Positions 1-6,422 of a stretch of 24,830 bases of DNA are shown piece by piece. The notes beneath the pieces were generated by a model, which ran no database searches, had not been told where the DNA came from, and worked only from the letters and a program-made list of their open reading frames with translations. This DNA comes from a virus, in IMG/VR virus record IMGVR_UViG_3300008113_000350, positions 1 to 24,830 of that record. One strand, written 5' to 3'. The stretch's first letter is position 1. Every line of letters starts with the position of its first letter. The position numbers and the translations under genes were made by a program.

Positions 1-1
1 A

Positions 2-583
2 GCTGAAATTGACCAAGAGATCCTGTTGAGCCTGCGTAGTCTGGCTGCTACAGAGTTCACTTACAACCAAGCTACTGTTTCTGGTACTGCTACATTCGTT
101 GGTGACGAACACGCCGCTCTGGCTGTGCTGATCAACCGTGTGGCTAACCTGATTGCTCAGCGTACACGTCGTGGCGCTGGTAACTACGCTGTGGTCAGTA
201 GTGCTGCACTCACAGTGTTGCAAAGTGCTACCACCAGCGCATTTGCTCGCACCACAGAAGGCACCTTCGAAGCTCCTACAAACACCAAGTTTGTGGGTAC
301 CTTGAACGGTAGCATGAGAGTGTTTGTTGACAGCTATGCTAGCGACACCACACCAGTTCTGGTTGGCTACAAAGGCTCTTCAGAAGCTGACGCTCCTGCA
401 TTCTACTGCCCATACATCCCATTGATGTCAAGCGGTGTTGTGCTGGATCCAAGCACATTCGAACCAGTCGTGAGCTTCATGACCCGCTACGGATACATCG
501 AGCTCACCAATACTGCAAGCAGTTTTGGTAACGCTGGAGATTACGTCGGAGAAATTGCTGTACAAAACTTGTCTTTCAGCTAA
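2..583 (+). CDS. 23: Major capsid protein, gp23-like, C-terminal part (5' end outside window)
   Basis: The reading frame is open from the left edge, so the N-terminus is missing and about 193 residues remain. T4 gp23 is about 520 residues, so this is roughly the last third. Recognisable gp23-type features are the segment beginning EIDQEIL, the VGYKGSS stretch, and the hallmark AFYCPYIPLM, followed by a FMTRYGY motif near the C-terminus. In T4, gp23 forms the hexamers of the prohead shell and is trimmed by the gp21 protease at its N-terminus, which is not visible here. The gene ends 27 bases before a strong terminator, so it is probably the last gene of its operon. The family assignment rests on recalled motifs, not on an alignment. 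Confidence 0.93.
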   Translation, partial: AEIDQEILLSLRSLAATEFTYNQATVSGTATFVGDEHAALAVLINRVANLIAQRTRRGAGNYAVVSSAALTVLQSATTSAFARTTEGTFEAPTNTKFVGTLNGSMRVFVDSYASDTTPVLVGYKGSSEADAPAFYCPYIPLMSSGVVLDPSTFEPVVSFMTRYGYIELTNTASSFGNAGDYVGEIAVQNLSFS

Positions 584-610
584 TCACTGCAAGGCTTTTT
601 CAAAGCAATC

Positions 611-636
611 AAAAAAGCACCTTCGGGTGCTTTTTT
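611..636 (+). terminator. Rho-independent terminator after the capsid gene
   Basis: A perfect stem pairs 611-621 with 626-636 around a TTCG tetraloop. The core is GCACC/GGTGC, flanked by six A on the left and six T on the right. The symmetry means it could also stop transcription coming from the other strand. It follows the capsid stop codon by 27 bases. Confidence 0.93.
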
Positions 637-637
637 G

Positions 638-666
638 TTGACTTTTCTTTTGTAATATGTTATTCT
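638..666 (+). promoter_or_regulatory. Sigma70-like promoter, TTGACT-N17-TATTCT
   Basis: The -35 box TTGACT (638-643) matches five of six consensus bases. It is followed by a 17-base spacer and TATTCT (661-666), which matches four of six. It begins just after the capsid terminator, where a new transcription unit would be expected. Predicted initiation is near 673, ahead of the small zinc-finger frame. Confidence 0.5.
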
Positions 667-698
667 AATTTAGTGAAATTGCTAAACGTTTAGAAAAA

Positions 699-803
699 GT
701 GCGCGGCCAACGTCGACCCAAGCTCTACTGTGAGCACTGTGGCCGAGATATAGCCGCAGGATGGTTCCACAGGCACGGAGCCAACTGTGGCCAAAAGCCA
801 TAA
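699..803 (+). CDS. Small zinc-finger protein, possible homing-endonuclease remnant
   Basis: From the GTG at 699 this encodes 34 residues, but the frame is open back to 669 and that extra stretch (EIAKRLEKVRG) also looks like protein. No ATG is available, so the true start is unclear; GTG at 699 is the only ordinary start codon. The residues CEHCG, HRHG and NC make a CxxC...HxxxC-type zinc site. The pattern resembles the CPHCG...WH..NC finger found in phage homing endonucleases with HNH or GIY-YIG domains. No nuclease domain is present, so it is either a free-standing finger or the remains of a lost endonuclease next to the capsid gene. A sigma70-like promoter lies just upstream. The stop codon overlaps the late-promoter motif for the next gene. 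Confidence 0.45.
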   Translation: MRGQRRPKLYCEHCGRDIAAGWFHRHGANCGQKP

Positions 804-807
804 ATAC
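799..807 (+). promoter_or_regulatory. Late promoter candidate, CATAAATAC
   Basis: CATAAATA differs from the T4 late consensus TATAAATA by one base and is followed by C, as in the GCTAAATAC sites at 3439 and 22939. With T4-like spacing, initiation falls near 812, giving the 814 ORF only a 2-base leader. Confidence 0.55.
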
Positions 808-813
808 CAGACT

Positions 814-957
814 ATGCCAATTGAAATCACTCCAGGTATCACCATCACAGCAGGCCTGACCTTTGAGTCAGCAATACCTCAACCCGTCATGCTCTTGATC
901 ACCGAAGCAGGGCTGGACCTGCAGACCGAAGCAGGCGACGACTTAACAACAGAATAA
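814..957 (+). CDS. Small hypothetical protein (47 aa) upstream of fibre gene
   Basis: This is a 47-codon frame starting with ATG and ending four bases before the next gene's ATG. It is not recognised. The product is acidic, with several Thr and Ile near the N-terminus (PIEITPGITITAG) and a C-terminal half rich in Glu, Asp and Thr, including TEAGLDLQTEAGDDL, in which TEAG.DL recurs. There is no signal peptide or convincing membrane segment. Support for a real gene comes from the late-promoter motif directly upstream, the tight spacing to the fibre gene, and the absence of any other feature in the gap. There is no Shine-Dalgarno sequence, consistent with a leaderless late transcript. It could be a small virion or fibre-associated protein, but that is a guess from position. 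Confidence 0.6.
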   Translation: MPIEITPGITITAGLTFESAIPQPVMLLITEAGLDLQTEAGDDLTTE

Positions 958-961
958 CCAC

Positions 962-2143
962 ATGGCAAATATAAAAATATCACAACTCACCAGCCTGTCG
1001 ACCATGACAGACGCAGCCGTCATTCCTGTGGTGGCAGCAGGAGTCACCCAGCAGATTTCTGGCACAAACTTAAAAACATACTTTGGTAACTCAACAACCT
1101 GGGCACTATTAAACGATAAAACAGGTGCTGCAGGGCCCACCATCATAGCCCTGGGTCAAAATGCTGGACTTGACGGTCAGGCCAATGCGGCCATAGCCCT
1201 GGGCCAGTATGCGGGACAAGGTGGTCAAGGTGCTGCAGCCATCTCAATTGGACAAAATGCCGGCGCCAACACCACGCAAGGCTCTGGTGCTGTGGCCATT
1301 GGTGTCTCAACTGGATTTGATGCTCAAGGCCAGTACAGCGTGGCCATTGGTGCATTTACTGCAGCAACTTTACAAGGCTCTAGATCAGTGGCCATTGGAC
1401 TCAGTAGTGGCCAAACCACACAAGGCACCGACTCGGTGGCCATTGGTCAATATGCCGGCAACGAAATACAAGGTGCCAACTCAGTGGCCATTGGCAACAA
1501 TGCTGGTTATACCGGTCAAGGCGCTAGTGCAGTGGCAATTGGTGATAATGCTGGTGAAACATCACAAGGCGTCCAGGCAGTGGCCATTGGACAACAAGCT
1601 GGTGAAACATCACAAGGCAACTATGCAGTGGCCTTGGGCTTTCAAGCTGCCATAACCTCACAAGGCATAGGTGGTGTGGCCATTGGTCGAGAAGCTGGCA
1701 ACGCACAAGGTGCCTACGCAGTGGCCATTGGTCAAGAAGCCGGATTTGCCGGGCAAAGCAGTGGTGCAATAGCCATAGGTTTAGAGGCCAGCGAGACTAA
1801 TCAAGGTGAAGATTCAGTGGCCATTGGTTACCAGGCTGGAAGAGAAAATCAAGGCGACAACGCAGTAGCCATTGGTGCTCAGGCCGGTGAAACTGCACAA
1901 GGCGATGCTGCTGTGGCCATTGGCCGTCAGGCTGGACAAACCTCACAAGCCAACAACTCAATCATCCTGAACGCCACTGGCTCGGCACTAGATCAAACCA
2001 CAGCCAACACATTCACAGTGAAACCTGTGCGAGCAGTGGCCAATGTGACTTTTGCTGCACCTGATTCTGGCTCGGTGCCTGCAGGATTCTCGCCCATGTA
2101 CTACAATCCCACCACTGGCGAGATCATTGTGATCACCACTTAA
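962..2143 (+). CDS. Tail-fibre-type protein with YadA-head-like AVAIG repeats
   Basis: The protein has 393 residues. The N-terminal 45 residues (MANIKISQLTSLSTMTDAAV, then an IPVV and an LKTYF segment) match a short adaptor common at the start of phage fibre proteins. Residues about 60-330 are a run of roughly seventeen repeats, most of 16 residues, with the core (S/A)VAIGxxAGxxxQG, the pattern of trimeric autotransporter heads such as YadA, which fold as a left-handed beta-roll. The C-terminal 60 residues (NSIILNATGSALDQTTAN onward, ending in YYNPTTGEI) resemble a cap used in other phage repeat fibres. It probably forms a trimeric, surface-exposed adhesin or head/tail fibre. It follows the 47-aa ORF by four bases and has no clear Shine-Dalgarno sequence, so it probably relies on coupling to that ORF. 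Confidence 0.85.
   Translation: MANIKISQLTSLSTMTDAAVIPVVAAGVTQQISGTNLKTYFGNSTTWALLNDKTGAAGPTIIALGQNAGLDGQANAAIALGQYAGQGGQGAAAISIGQNAGANTTQGSGAVAIGVSTGFDAQGQYSVAIGAFTAATLQGSRSVAIGLSSGQTTQGTDSVAIGQYAGNEIQGANSVAIGNNAGYTGQGASAVAIGDNAGETSQGVQAVAIGQQAGETSQGNYAVALGFQAAITSQGIGGVAIGREAGNAQGAYAVAIGQEAGFAGQSSGAIAIGLEASETNQGEDSVAIGYQAGRENQGDNAVAIGAQAGETAQGDAAVAIGRQAGQTSQANNSIILNATGSALDQTTANTFTVKPVRAVANVTFAAPDSGSVPAGFSPMYYNPTTGEIIVITT
1143..1949 (+). repeat. Degenerate 48-bp coding repeats (16-aa beta-roll units)
   Basis: About seventeen in-frame units, most of them 48 bp, carry a conserved GTGGCCATTGG-like core encoding VAIG, followed by a CAAGG core encoding QG. The spacer codons vary. The repetition leaves long stop-free frames on both strands, which explains several spurious antisense frames here. 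Confidence 0.85.
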
Positions 2144-2159
2144 ATCAACCCACAATAAA

Positions 2160-2200
2160 ACCTGCACATCCATGCTGGTCAGGCTAGGAGAAGTGCAGGT
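2160..2200 (-). terminator. Stem-loop between convergent genes, weak terminator candidate
   Basis: ACCTGCAC (2160-2167) pairs with GTGCAGGT (2193-2200) across a 25-base loop. Read on the minus strand it is followed by TTTTATTG, a weak T-run, so it may end the glycosyltransferase transcript. The long loop makes this a weak call. Confidence 0.35.
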
Positions 2201-2249
2201 CCAATAATATAGTTTAACGACCTGGCGATCAAGCTTTAATTATAACACA

Positions 2250-3398
2250 TCAAACCTTGAACCACGAGAGATATTGAGCAACTTTTTTAGTAACACTAGC
2301 CCAATCTCCACGACGGGGTTGCCTAAACAGTCGCACAGTTGAATACCAGGGACTCGAATCCCGATCAGTTAGCCAACGCCAGTCTGTGGCATAAGCATTC
2401 AGCATGATCCAGGTAGGTCTGCCCATGGCACCGGCCAAATGACTCACAGCAGTGTCCACACCCACAACCACATCCAGGTGCTGCATCAGGGCAGCAGTGT
2501 CAGCAAAACTGTGAACACTACCGGGATATCGTGTCACACCCAACTGGTCCAACTCAGCTTCTTGTTCGGGACTAGCATCTACTTGTAGGTTAATCCACTC
2601 GTAGTCGGGACATGCTCGAATCAATTCCAGCATCGCATCAAACGGCACAGCCTTGTGTTGATTTAGCCAAGAGTCTGGACGACCACTCCACCCAAATCCC
2701 ACCCGCATGCGAGTTTTTGGACCCAGTCGTTGGTGCCAAGCTCGCACACGTTCAGGGTCAGCGTTTAGATAACTTTGCACTCGAGGCAAGGTATCCAGTG
2801 TGATGCCCAGGATACCTGGCAAGCTCATGATGGGAACCCAGTAGTCAAACTCTCCCATGTCCGCACCGTAACCGGCCACTTGCGATATGATACCGCCTAT
2901 GCTCAGTAACGGAATCAAGCCGTCTGTGACCTGCAGTTTGATCTGAGCACCACGTTGATGCAGATTCCACAAAAATCTCACAAACTGGATGTTGTCCCCG
3001 TGCCCTTGCTCACCCACTACCAAGATAGTTTTACCATTTATGTCCTCACCTGACCAGCGAGGTTGTGCAAATTTAGGCTCAGTTCCAGCCAAGTGTTCGT
3101 AGTTCCAACGTGCTTCGTAAGCAGGCCAACCACGAGCATAGTCGCCCATCAGCAAGTATGCTATGGCCAGGTTAAAATGTGCGGTAATATTTCGTGGATC
3201 CAACACAGCCGCATGCTGCAAAAACGGCACTGCCCGCCCTGGGTGTCCCAGTTCTCGCATGACATTGCCGTAGTTGTTGAATGCTGCAGCATTGTCTGGA
3301 TCTGCCACAAATGCCTGTGCATAGCAGGCCAAGGCCTGTTCAGGTTCTTGCTGGGCTCTGAGTTGGTTGCCTTGCTCTATTAGGTCGTTGGAATTCAT
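2250..3398 (-). CDS. TPR-repeat glycosyltransferase (GT9/heptosyltransferase-like)
   Basis: The protein has 382 residues from the ATG at 3398. The frame extends about 20 codons further upstream, but only to a TTG. Residues 1-110 hold tetratricopeptide-type repeats (QALACYAQAFVADPDNAAAF, then a FNLAIAYL segment). The rest resembles the C-terminal catalytic domain of TPR-linked GT9-like glycosyltransferases: VGEQGHGDNIQFVRFL, a GWSGRP motif, and DVVVGVDTAVSHLAGAMG followed by PTWIML and DWRWL. Such enzymes transfer a sugar from a nucleotide donor; acceptor and sugar are unknown. It is the only minus-strand gene in the left part, set between plus-strand fibre genes. Possible roles are fibre or capsid glycosylation or host surface change. 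No Shine-Dalgarno sequence is evident. Confidence 0.88.
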   Translation of the reverse strand: MNSNDLIEQGNQLRAQQEPEQALACYAQAFVADPDNAAAFNNYGNVMRELGHPGRAVPFLQHAAVLDPRNITAHFNLAIAYLLMGDYARGWPAYEARWNYEHLAGTEPKFAQPRWSGEDINGKTILVVGEQGHGDNIQFVRFLWNLHQRGAQIKLQVTDGLIPLLSIGGIISQVAGYGADMGEFDYWVPIMSLPGILGITLDTLPRVQSYLNADPERVRAWHQRLGPKTRMRVGFGWSGRPDSWLNQHKAVPFDAMLELIRACPDYEWINLQVDASPEQEAELDQLGVTRYPGSVHSFADTAALMQHLDVVVGVDTAVSHLAGAMGRPTWIMLNAYATDWRWLTDRDSSPWYSTVRLFRQPRRGDWASVTKKVAQYLSWFKV

Positions 3399-3438
3399 CA
3401 CATATTTACTGGTGCGTTCACACGATATCCAGATTTCT

Positions 3439-3447
3439 GCTAAATAC
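3439..3447 (+). promoter_or_regulatory. Late promoter, GCTAAATAC
   Basis: The octamer GCTAAATA plus C is identical to the minus-strand site at 22939-22947 and, over eight bases, to the site at 24733. It lies 90 bases upstream of the 3538 gene. The leader holds short stem-loops, for example CGGG/CCCG at 3496-3510, before a strong ribosome-binding site. It overlaps no coding sequence if the glycosyltransferase starts at 3398. Confidence 0.7.
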
Positions 3448-3537
3448 TGGGTCCGCAATACGGCGGCTTATGCTGAGCTTAACACCCACAGCGTACGGGC
3501 TAGAACCCCGATCGGACTTCTTTAAGGAGAAAACAAA

Positions 3538-4239
3538 ATGGGTCGTCCTCTAAAAATTAAAAAATCTACCACCGGTGATATCGGTTTCAACGCAATTGAC
3601 ACACTGACCAATCCGGTCTATCCCTCAGATCCAACTACATTTGGTGGCACAGAGTATCTGGGCGTGGTGGGCGGCGCCAACGCCAGCGTGGCTACCACAG
3701 CTTATCCAGTGGTCAAGTGCCGTGCTTTCATCACCGGTACAGGTGCCGAAGATGATGCCTACATCATCACACAAAAAGGTTCTACCAAATATCAGGTGGC
3801 CACTGTGACTGCAGTCAACGACGAAAGCATGGTTGTGGGCCAGGCCTATCGTATTCTCACAGTGGGCGACACCAACTGGGCAGCAGTGGGCGGCAGCGTA
3901 AGTGCTGCTGTGGGTGATGTATTTACTGCCACTGGCGCAGGTGCAGGCACAGGCACAGTGCAAGACGTGGGCACATGCGTGTTGGCCAACGAAGCTGACA
4001 GCTCATTAACCGAAGGCAACATGAACATCACATTCAGCACAGGTGACAGCACTGCGCAGTTGATCAGCCGACTCACCAACCGTTTTGCTTTGGACTACAG
4101 TGATCCGCCAGTGCGTTACGCCGTGAACTTCTTCAGTGACGAAGGTTACGAAGTCAAATCGGGCACCACAGGTGCAGTCAACGCCAGCGGTCAACAAAAC
4201 CGTGTGGATTTGGCCATCGTAGAAAACTACACTTCTTGA
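3538..4239 (+). CDS. Phage virion structural protein
   Basis: The protein has 233 residues. The start is well defined: AAGGAG at 3524-3529 lies eight bases before the ATG, the best ribosome-binding site in the window. Residues about 100-142 form a module (GQAYRILTVGDTNWAAVGG, then VGDVFTATGAGAGTGTV) that recurs inside many unrelated phage structural proteins. The C-terminal part (NRFALDYSDPPVRYAVNFFS) is beta-rich and resembles virion proteins of T4-like aquatic phages. The exact position in the particle cannot be told. It has its own late promoter and terminator, so it is probably made in quantity as a one-gene late unit. Confidence 0.7.
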   Translation: MGRPLKIKKSTTGDIGFNAIDTLTNPVYPSDPTTFGGTEYLGVVGGANASVATTAYPVVKCRAFITGTGAEDDAYIITQKGSTKYQVATVTAVNDESMVVGQAYRILTVGDTNWAAVGGSVSAAVGDVFTATGAGAGTGTVQDVGTCVLANEADSSLTEGNMNITFSTGDSTAQLISRLTNRFALDYSDPPVRYAVNFFSDEGYEVKSGTTGAVNASGQQNRVDLAIVENYTS

Positions 4240-4254
4240 TTTTATCAAGTTCTG

Positions 4255-4288
4255 AATCCTCTCAGCTACATACTGGGAGGATTTTTTT
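4255..4288 (+). terminator. Terminator whose 3' arm is the next gene's ribosome-binding site
   Basis: An 11-bp stem pairs 4255-4265 with 4273-4283, with one G-U pair and a 7-base loop, followed by five further T up to the ATG at 4289. The 3' arm contains GGGAGG (4275-4280), placed eight bases before that ATG. The structure can therefore end the upstream transcript and hide the Shine-Dalgarno sequence of the next gene. Confidence 0.85.
4265..4273 (+). promoter_or_regulatory. Late promoter candidate in hairpin loop, GCTACATAC
   Basis: GCTACATACTGGG (4265-4277) matches GCTAAATACTGGG (3439-3451) at 12 of 13 positions. The motif occupies the loop of the terminator hairpin. Initiation about six bases after the octamer would fall near 4278, giving an RNA with AGGA nine or so bases from the ATG and no 5' arm. 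Confidence 0.5.
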
Positions 4289-4876
4289 ATGACCGTAGCA
4301 TTTGTACTGGGAAATGGGCAAAGCCGTGACGCTTTGGATTTAACACAGTTGATCAAACTGGCGCCTGTGTATGGCTGCAACGCCCTGTTTAGAGAGTTTG
4401 AGCCATCTGTGCTGGTCAGCACAGATGCACCCATCAGCCGGGCCATACAAGAATCAGGCTACAGCAAAAAAAACGTGCACTACACCAGAAAACCCCTGCC
4501 AGACCTGGGTGCTCAACGTATACCACAACAGTATTATGGATTCAGTTCAGGACCTGCAGCAGTGGGCATTGCTGCTGTGGATCGCTGCAGAAAGATATAC
4601 CTGATAGGATTTGATCTAGGCCCGACTCGCACAGGGCACTTCAACAACATCTACGCAGACTCAGAATTCTACAAAAAATCATCGGCCACCCCCACTTTTA
4701 CCGGCAACTGGGTGCGTCAATTGGTCACTGTTGCCCGAGATTTCCCACAAGCACAATTTGTACGAGTTAAAGGATCGACCACAGCTGATATCCCAGAACT
4801 GGTCAATCTACCAAACTTTGCTCACATGGACATGGTAGACTTTATTGACCGCATAAATAACACAAAGGATCTCTAA
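4289..4876 (+). CDS. GNGxSR Rossmann-like protein (sialyltransferase/MptE-like fold, uncertain)
   Basis: The protein has 195 residues, with GGGAGG eight bases before the ATG. It begins with a beta strand and glycine turn, VAFVLGNGQSRD, followed by VYGCNALF. This pair of motifs recalls the nucleotide-binding start of Cst-I-type (GT42) sialyltransferases and of DUF115/MptE-like proteins, which open with GNGPS followed by a CN motif. Later features are a SSGPAAVGIAAV helix start, IYLIGFDLG and a TGNW segment. Small proteins of this type occur in aquatic phages. A sugar-nucleotide or pterin-related transferase activity is possible but unproven, because no catalytic set can be checked here. Its last codons contain the CATAAATA motif serving the following fibre gene, and its stop codon abuts that gene's ATG. 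Confidence 0.6.
   Translation: MTVAFVLGNGQSRDALDLTQLIKLAPVYGCNALFREFEPSVLVSTDAPISRAIQESGYSKKNVHYTRKPLPDLGAQRIPQQYYGFSSGPAAVGIAAVDRCRKIYLIGFDLGPTRTGHFNNIYADSEFYKKSSATPTFTGNWVRQLVTVARDFPQAQFVRVKGSTTADIPELVNLPNFAHMDMVDFIDRINNTKDL
4852..4859 (+). promoter_or_regulatory. Late promoter candidate, CATAAATA
   Basis: The octamer lies inside the last codons of the 4289 gene, 17 bases before the ATG at 4877. Predicted initiation near 4865 leaves a short leader with AAGGA as ribosome-binding site. Confidence 0.55.
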
Positions 4877-6373
4877 ATGTCTACCTACAAGCGTGTTGCT
4901 GGCAATCTCATTATTCAAACCATTGGTGCAACGAACACCGTGACTTTTCAAGGCGAAACTGCCAACGCTGCCACTGTGATCATCGACGGCGATTTGACTG
5001 TGAGTGGCAACGCCAGTTTGACTGGCAACATTTCAGGTGACAAGATATTCAACGGCACAACGTCAATTGAGATTCCTGTGGCCAGCGGCAACGCCTTGAT
5101 CACAGTTGGTGGTGTCAGCAACGTAGTGGTGGTCACTGCAGCAGGAGCCAATGTAGCAGGAACAGCTAACATCACAGGTGCAGTGGCCACAGGTTCTACA
5201 CTAGATGTAGTAGGTAATATTACAGGTGCTAACCTAAACACTGCCGGCAACGTGTGGATCACTAGAGATGCCAGTGTTACTCAACCTACCATTAGATTCA
5301 CAGACACAGATACCACTGTAACCGATGGACAAGTATTTGGAGCACTAGAATGGTTCACTTCTGACGCAACCCCGGGGGCAAGAGTTACTGCTAGTATTCG
5401 TTCGGTAGCATCTGGTGTTACAGGAAATGCCAACGTTCAAATTTTAACATCAACCAACGGAGCAGCACCCACAGCCAAAGTCACTGTGGACAACGTGGGC
5501 AACGTGGGCATTAGCAATGCTGCACCCCTGCACACCCTGGCAGTGAGCGGCACCATGTACGGATCCAGCACACTGGATGTGGTGGGCAACGTCTCAGGTG
5601 GTAACTTGTTGACCGCAGGTTCGGCCACTGCAACAGGCAATATTGTGGGTGGTAACATTGCCACAGCAGGCCTAGTCACAGTGACTGGCAATATTTCAGG
5701 TGGCAATATTGCCAGTCTTGGATCAGTCACAGCAGGAGCCGCTGGCGTCACTGCCACTGGCAACGTGCGCGGTGGCAATATTGTGAGTGACGCTGCTGTT
5801 TCTGCCACAGGCAACATTGACGGATCCAACTTGTTTACTCAAGGCATGGTCAGTGCCACAGGTAATGTGCAGGCAGGAAATGCTGTGATTGGCAACACAA
5901 TCAGCGCAGCCAACACAGTGATCACAGGACTCAGCAGCGGCACAGGCATTGGTGTGGAAAACATTGTGTGGCAAAGCACAGATTTTACCATCAGTTCTGC
6001 CACAATGGCCAATGTGGGTGTGCTGACTTTTACAGCATTGGAAAATCAAGCCTACAAGTTTGAAGCCTACATGCCCGTGGCTCCTGAAGGCTCTACTACC
6101 ACTGCTTTTTCGGTGTTGTTTGATAACGGCGCCTGCAACTACACAGTAGAAACACAGACAACATCTGCAGCGGCTTGGGCTACAGCAACGTCTAATACCA
6201 GCAACACAACTGGAACCACTCAGAGCATGACCGGAACTGACGCAAGAACTGTGCGGATCTCCGGCACATTTGCACACACGGGCAATACCGATGTCACAAT
6301 TCGTGCACAAACCAGCGCAGCCAACGTGGTGGTCAAAACAAACTCTCACCTGACCTACACCAGAATTGGCTAA
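4877..6373 (+). CDS. Repeat-containing tail fibre protein, first of three paralogues
   Basis: The protein has 498 residues, with its ATG directly after the previous stop codon. Residues 1-60 resemble fibre modules of the GDLTVSGNASLTGNI type. An IFNGTTSIEIPVASGNALIT module (about 57-80) also occurs in the two larger fibres downstream. Residues about 230-340 carry 17-residue repeats of the form SATGNIxGGNIxTAGLV, probably a beta-solenoid or triple beta-helix shaft. The last 140 residues are different: ENQAYKFEAYMPV and a stretch rich in Thr and Ser suggest a beta-sandwich tip, possibly for receptor or glycan binding. It has its own late promoter and is followed by the 1771-aa fibre after 49 bases. 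Confidence 0.82.
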   Translation: MSTYKRVAGNLIIQTIGATNTVTFQGETANAATVIIDGDLTVSGNASLTGNISGDKIFNGTTSIEIPVASGNALITVGGVSNVVVVTAAGANVAGTANITGAVATGSTLDVVGNITGANLNTAGNVWITRDASVTQPTIRFTDTDTTVTDGQVFGALEWFTSDATPGARVTASIRSVASGVTGNANVQILTSTNGAAPTAKVTVDNVGNVGISNAAPLHTLAVSGTMYGSSTLDVVGNVSGGNLLTAGSATATGNIVGGNIATAGLVTVTGNISGGNIASLGSVTAGAAGVTATGNVRGGNIVSDAAVSATGNIDGSNLFTQGMVSATGNVQAGNAVIGNTISAANTVITGLSSGTGIGVENIVWQSTDFTISSATMANVGVLTFTALENQAYKFEAYMPVAPEGSTTTAFSVLFDNGACNYTVETQTTSAAAWATATSNTSNTTGTTQSMTGTDARTVRISGTFAHTGNTDVTIRAQTSAANVVVKTNSHLTYTRIG

Positions 6374-6392
6374 TTTGTATTCCGGTTCTTTT

Positions 6393-6401
6393 GGTAAATA
6401 C
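6393..6401 (+). promoter_or_regulatory. Late promoter candidate, GGTAAATAC
   Basis: It lies in the 49-base gap before the giant fibre gene and keeps the TAAATAC core of the other late sites. Initiation near 6406 would give a leader that starts with GAGGA, 12 bases from the ATG. Confidence 0.5.
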
Positions 6402-6422
6402 ACCAGAGGACCATGAATACCT

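Noticed and set aside
1209-1655. Second plus-strand frame of 148 codons inside the YadA-like fibre gene.
   Set aside because: It is the repeat read in another frame, giving a periodic Trp/Pro/Leu pattern with no independent start signal.
2238-2243. TATAAT on the minus strand just after the glycosyltransferase stop codon.
   Set aside because: No acceptable -35 box lies 16-18 bases upstream, and it would read antisense into the fibre gene.
2144-2249. Intergenic stretch checked for a tRNA or small RNA.
   Set aside because: There is only one 8-bp stem with a long loop; no T-arm, anticodon arm or CCA end can be drawn.
3403-3410. AGTAAATA on the minus strand before the glycosyltransferase, considered as its late promoter.
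   Set aside because: Only four bases separate it from the ATG, so initiation would fall inside the start codon; there is no in-frame Met soon after. It is not listed as a feature.
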